Of a stretch of 7,057 nt of DNA, positions 3,756 through 7,057 are shown piece by piece. The notes beneath the pieces are model-generated. The model had not been told where the DNA came from and did not search any database. It was given only the letters and a program-made list of their open reading frames with translations. The DNA is taken from NCBI GenBank assembly GCA_900542985.1, contig UQPQ01000069.1, positions 1 to 7,057 of the forward strand, read 5' to 3'. Position 1 is the first letter of the stretch. Each line of letters begins with the position of its first letter. This stretch comes from an uncultured Bacteroides sp. GTDB taxonomy: Bacteria > Bacteroidota > Bacteroidia > Bacteroidales > Bacteroidaceae. Position numbers and translations under genes: made by a program.

Positions 3756-6700
3756 TTATCTTTGAGCAGGAGTACCAGAGTTCTTCTTAACATCAACTTC
3801 GAATGTCAAAGTGAATGTCTTCCACTTGTAACCGAACTTCACAGGGATGAACAATTTGTAATCCCAGTTAACCGGAGTACCGCTGTAGTTGTTGTAAGTC
3901 AGAGTTTCATCTGCCTGGTTGTAAACAACCTTGGTATTAGAAGGCAGAGGACCGTTTGTTACACCATCAGTCGGAACCAAGTTACCGTTAACCAGTTTCA
4001 AGTTAGACTTGATTTGGTCTGTCATCCATTCGCCCGGAACTACTTCGTAGAATTCCCACAAAGCTTTCTGCAAGCCGGTAGTATTGGCTACAATATACTT
4101 CTTGCCTGATTCGTCAGCATTCCAAGAAACATAAGTGAAAGCACCCTTAACGTCAATTGTACTACCACCTACAGTTGCATCAGTAAAGTTCTCAGTTTCA
4201 CCTGTAGTTACTGTCAACGGTTCGATGATAAATGCATCATATTCCTTGATAGTTGCAGTGTGGGCAGCAGCCAGCAGAGAACCAGTAGCACAAGCATCTG
4301 TGTAGCATACGTCGGCAACCAACTTGATGGGGACATACTTGCCTACGAGAGCCTTGGCAGCTTCTGTCGGAGCGTCGCCGCTACGCGGTGCGTGAGTCGG
4401 GTTTACTTCTTCCAACTTGATGTTGTAAGTGATTTCATTGGCATCCAGCTTGTTGGGAGCGTAGTTCACAATCTCAGCAGCTTTCTTGCCGTCGATGTAC
4501 AGGATTGTTCCGTCAGGACTTACAGTCGCAGTCTTTTCAACAACGCTTGTACCGTTGAAATATTCGTACTTGTAAGCAGAATTGGCAGCTTCCAGTTTTT
4601 CTTTGTCGAACACGAAGCGGGCACCTTCCTCTGAATAAGCACCACCTTTCACACCCTGGTGGCCGCTGGCAGCATAAGGATACAGTCCGGAATAGAAGAA
4701 CTTCTTACCGGCACGCAGTGCATCGGCATACCAGATTGCGCCGCCCAAACCGGTTGTCGGTTTAACTCCGAGGTCGTTCAGGAAACCGTTCAGCAAGTCT
4801 GTGTAGATGTTACATGTCGGGTTATTCTCTGTATTGTTAGACCATGCCGGGTTGGATTCCTCGGTATTGTAAACAATCGGGTTTACATTGAATGTGGACC
4901 ATTCATTGTCGTTCTTCCAGTAGCGGCCATCGTAACCCCAGAGGTTGAATACCGGCTTGTAGATAGTACGTGTCAAAGTAATCTTCAATGTAGGATATGC
5001 ACCTGTAGGATCGGAGTAGTAGCAAACCTTGCTGAAGCTCATCTTTTCCTGGTTGTTCCAGTTCGGATACTTCTTAACGATGTCTGCATGAGTCAGTGTC
5101 CAGATGATGTTGTAAGATTCTACACCAGCTTCAGAGTTGGCAATCACAGAAGCCGTACCTTCGCCGGCACCCTTTGTACCATCAAATTGAGTATAAACGG
5201 CGTGGAATTCCTGCTTGGTCATACCACCTTCTTTAGCCTTGTCGTAGATGTCCTCATTCATTTCTTGAGTACCGATGCGACCGGTGTAGTTGCTGCAGTA
5301 ATAGATAGAATCAGCAAAAGCATGAGACAACTCTCTCTCGCCAGCTTCTTTCACCCATTTCACTTTCAGGTAACGCATGGCAACCAAAGCATTGTTTACT
5401 GTATCCACCAGTTCCACGCGAACGATAGGCTCACGACCTACAGCTGTTGCAGAAGTACCTTCGACAGTATAAACCTTGGAAGACATGATACCGTTTTCGT
5501 GAGAATCCAGCTTGGCAAATTTCTGCTGGTCTGTCTTGTTGGTGTTACCATCTACGCCACCCAATGTGTTATAAGGAGCAGTAGGGATGTAGAAACGGAA
5601 TGTCAGACCATAATCCTTGTAGTTTGCCAGATTTGCATGGTTAGCGTGGTTAGTTTTAGCATCTTTAGCGTCTGTAACACAAACCTTCACCAATTTCTTC
5701 AAATCAAGCGGCTCGTTATAAGGTTGCTTAAAGTCTACATATTCGTTGGCTTTAGATTCGTATACGCATACAGAGTCATGATAGTGTACATAGAAGTCTT
5801 CTTTGCCGTCGTTCTGGATTTCATCGGCAAACTTACCGGTCATAGTTTTGCTAAAGTCAGTTTTGCTATTAACCAGATACGGAACCTTAACCTCTTCGTG
5901 CAGACGTACATATTCAGAGTTCACATACACCTTAGTACCTTGTTCGTCAAAAGCTTTCTTTTCAGCAGCTGTATAGTTTTCAGCAGCGATAGGAGCTTTC
6001 AAAGATGCCATGTAGAACTTTTCCTTGTCGCCGGCAGTCGTTGCAGCGATAGAACCCTTGACTGTCTTTTTGAATTTTACTGTCAGCACGTCCTTATTGA
6101 TGTCGTACTTAACCGGTTGAATCGGGCTGTTAGTCTTAATATCAGCACCGGTAGCCTTGGTCATAATATTTTCAGATGTGATGCAATCAAATGAGGGCAA
6201 TTCAATATCTGAAGTACGGACACCTACGCTGGGGCTTACATGGAAATAAGCCTCGTTGTAATCTGTAGAAATGGAGTTAGCTGTAGCAGCAGCATTTACG
6301 TGGTCCAAAACCGGAGTCGTAGTGTGGTCTTGAGTTGTATGCTTAGCCATAGCCTGATACTTCTGCGGGGTATATTGCAGGGTAGTCAGCGTGATGGCGG
6401 CAATACCGTTGATGTGGCTGGTAGGGATTACGGCCAGGCTGGTCAGACGATGACCAATCAGGGACATCACCTCAGCACTTACCTTGTCAATTTCAGCAGC
6501 CAAGTCCTTCAGCTTCTCGTCTGTAACGAAGTCGCCTTTCAATTCTTCTTTCAGAGCCGCAATCTTTTGGTTTACGATGTCCAAAGAAGCCAACTTGTCG
6601 ATTTGGTCTTGCAGTTCTTTCTTCAGAGCTTTCAAGTCGTCATCAGAAACACCACCTTCTGCCGAACCGGCCTTGTCCAAAGCTTCCTGAGCCTTGTCCT

Positions 6701-6908
6701 TAGCTTCGTTGGCAGCTGTTTTAGCATCGTTGACAGCTGTCTCCAAAGTCGAAACTTTTGCAGCCAGCTCTTCAAGTGAAGCTTTCTTGTCCAGTTGTTC
6801 CTGCAAGTTCTTGATGTCGTCATCATAGTCCTTACAAGACGTGAACGTTCCTGTCGCACCTATCATCAAGGCACTGAACAGGGTCACACTTAGAAACTTT
6901 TTGTTCAT
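3756..6908 (-). CDS. Large coiled-coil surface lipoprotein, S-layer (BT1927-like) type
   Basis: A 1050-aa precursor. Residues 1-24 are a signal peptide and C25 is the lipidation site (FTSC). KDYDDDI follows, an acidic export signal of the kind that directs Bacteroidota lipoproteins to the cell surface. Residues about 32-155 are heptad-rich coiled coil (NLQEQLDKKASLEELAAK, later LKKELQDQIDKL), broken by a glycine-serine hinge near 80-88. The coil ends in HRLTSLAVIPTSHINGI, a junction typical of this family. The rest is a long beta-rich region ending in DYKLFIPVKFGYKWKTF (1016-1032) plus a short tail. This architecture matches the large lipoproteins that include the phase-variable B. thetaiotaomicron S-layer protein BT1927. 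An S-layer or surface-coat role is inferred from overall pattern. Long open frames on the opposite strand suggest strong codon bias and so high expression. It has its own upstream leader and a hairpin downstream. Confidence 0.82.
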   Translation of the reverse strand: MNKKFLSVTLFSALMIGATGTFTSCKDYDDDIKNLQEQLDKKASLEELAAKVSTLETAVNDAKTAANEAKDKAQEALDKAGSAEGGVSDDDLKALKKELQDQIDKLASLDIVNQKIAALKEELKGDFVTDEKLKDLAAEIDKVSAEVMSLIGHRLTSLAVIPTSHINGIAAITLTTLQYTPQKYQAMAKHTTQDHTTTPVLDHVNAAATANSISTDYNEAYFHVSPSVGVRTSDIELPSFDCITSENIMTKATGADIKTNSPIQPVKYDINKDVLTVKFKKTVKGSIAATTAGDKEKFYMASLKAPIAAENYTAAEKKAFDEQGTKVYVNSEYVRLHEEVKVPYLVNSKTDFSKTMTGKFADEIQNDGKEDFYVHYHDSVCVYESKANEYVDFKQPYNEPLDLKKLVKVCVTDAKDAKTNHANHANLANYKDYGLTFRFYIPTAPYNTLGGVDGNTNKTDQQKFAKLDSHENGIMSSKVYTVEGTSATAVGREPIVRVELVDTVNNALVAMRYLKVKWVKEAGERELSHAFADSIYYCSNYTGRIGTQEMNEDIYDKAKEGGMTKQEFHAVYTQFDGTKGAGEGTASVIANSEAGVESYNIIWTLTHADIVKKYPNWNNQEKMSFSKVCYYSDPTGAYPTLKITLTRTIYKPVFNLWGYDGRYWKNDNEWSTFNVNPIVYNTEESNPAWSNNTENNPTCNIYTDLLNGFLNDLGVKPTTGLGGAIWYADALRAGKKFFYSGLYPYAASGHQGVKGGAYSEEGARFVFDKEKLEAANSAYKYEYFNGTSVVEKTATVSPDGTILYIDGKKAAEIVNYAPNKLDANEITYNIKLEEVNPTHAPRSGDAPTEAAKALVGKYVPIKLVADVCYTDACATGSLLAAAHTATIKEYDAFIIEPLTVTTGETENFTDATVGGSTIDVKGAFTYVSWNADESGKKYIVANTTGLQKALWEFYEVVPGEWMTDQIKSNLKLVNGNLVPTDGVTNGPLPSNTKVVYNQADETLTYNNYSGTPVNWDYKLFIPVKFGYKWKTFTLTFEVDVKKNSGTPAQR

Positions 6909-7007
6909 AATTGAAAAACTTTAAATTTATAAATTTAAAAAATAAAAAGTGAATAATTTCTCATTTCCGGCATTCCTTTTCCCACAATGCTTTTGTTAAA
7001 AAATTCC
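6909..7007 (-). promoter_or_regulatory. Leader of the large lipoprotein gene without a visible promoter
   Basis: This stretch between the ATG and the candidate inversion site is very AT-rich. No TAnnTTTG appears on the minus strand up to the window edge, nor even a TTTG tetramer. The promoter is therefore probably beyond position 7057, or has been moved by inversion. There is no Shine-Dalgarno site. Confidence 0.45.
6921..6938. repeat. 18-bp perfect AT palindrome in the S-layer-type gene leader
   Basis: TTAAATTTATAAATTTAA reads the same on both strands and lies 12 bases upstream of the ATG. Being all A and T it forms only a weak hairpin. It may simply keep the start region unstructured, as highly expressed Bacteroides genes tend to do, or serve as a protein site. 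Confidence 0.5.
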
Positions 7008-7024
7008 GTTACTTCGCAGGTAAT
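7008..7024. promoter_or_regulatory. Candidate invertible-promoter crossover site GTTAC-N7-GTAAT
   Basis: GTTAC at 7008-7012 and GTAAT at 7020-7024 flank seven bases. This differs by one base from GTTAC-N7-GTAAC, which I recall as a consensus in inverted repeats of phase-variable promoters in Bacteroides acted on by tyrosine recombinases. It lies about 100 bases ahead of an S-layer-type gene, a class known to be controlled this way. The partner repeat is not in the window, so inversion is inferred and unproven. Confidence 0.45.
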
Positions 7025-7057
7025 GAAATCTTGTTAATTTCGTTAATAATCAGGGAA

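Noticed and set aside
4659..6194. A 511-codon open frame on the + strand, with others at 3762-4109, 4260-4634 and 6240-6779
   Set aside because: They lie antisense to the 1050-aa lipoprotein gene. Their translations are rich in Cys, Val and Ile without domains, as expected from strong codon bias on the other strand.
6970..6990. GCATT/AATGC inverted repeat in the lipoprotein leader
   Set aside because: A 5-bp stem with an 11-base loop is expected by chance in a region of this length.

Overview
The window reads as Bacteroides or a close relative in the Bacteroidales. Two promoters carry the Bacteroidota -7 element TAnnTTTG. The large lipoprotein has the acidic DYDDD stretch after its lipid-accepting cysteine that is typical of surface lipoproteins in this group. 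Most starts are preceded by AT-rich sequence rather than a Shine-Dalgarno site. No tRNA, rRNA, CRISPR array, integrase or complete insertion sequence is visible.

Left part (1-1347, + strand): a possible gene end at the window edge is followed by a leader rich in inverted repeats. Next comes a promoter, a 13-bp tandem repeat and a complete 367-aa P-loop ATPase of the archaeal-type/STAND-like family.

Middle part (1379-3141, - strand): convergent with the ATPase lies a compact three-gene toxin-antitoxin operon, hipB-hipS-hipT. HipB is the HTH repressor. HipS is the detached N-terminal subdomain of HipA. HipT is the kinase core, with a CxxC/HxxC knuckle and threonines where HipT/HipA have their autophosphorylated serine. 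The hipB promoter carries two 14-bp TACCC-N4-GGGTA type palindromes and a third half-site, all at exactly 41-bp spacing. Just upstream lies an in-frame remnant that looks like the C-terminus of a second, different HipA-family kinase. The locus may therefore have hosted more than one Hip module.

Right part (3261-7057, - strand): a 1050-aa coiled-coil surface lipoprotein of the Bacteroides S-layer (BT1927-like) type is followed by a hairpin, a 115-aa small lipoprotein and a strong terminator. Upstream of the large gene, near the window edge, is GTTAC-N7-GTAAT. This is one base from a motif I associate with invertible promoters of Bacteroides surface-protein genes, and no TAnnTTTG promoter is visible between it and the start codon. 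Phase-variable expression is the leading hypothesis.

The observations most worth following are the HipBST variant and its phased operator, the strong Shine-Dalgarno site before the toxin, the HipA remnant, and the candidate inversion site.
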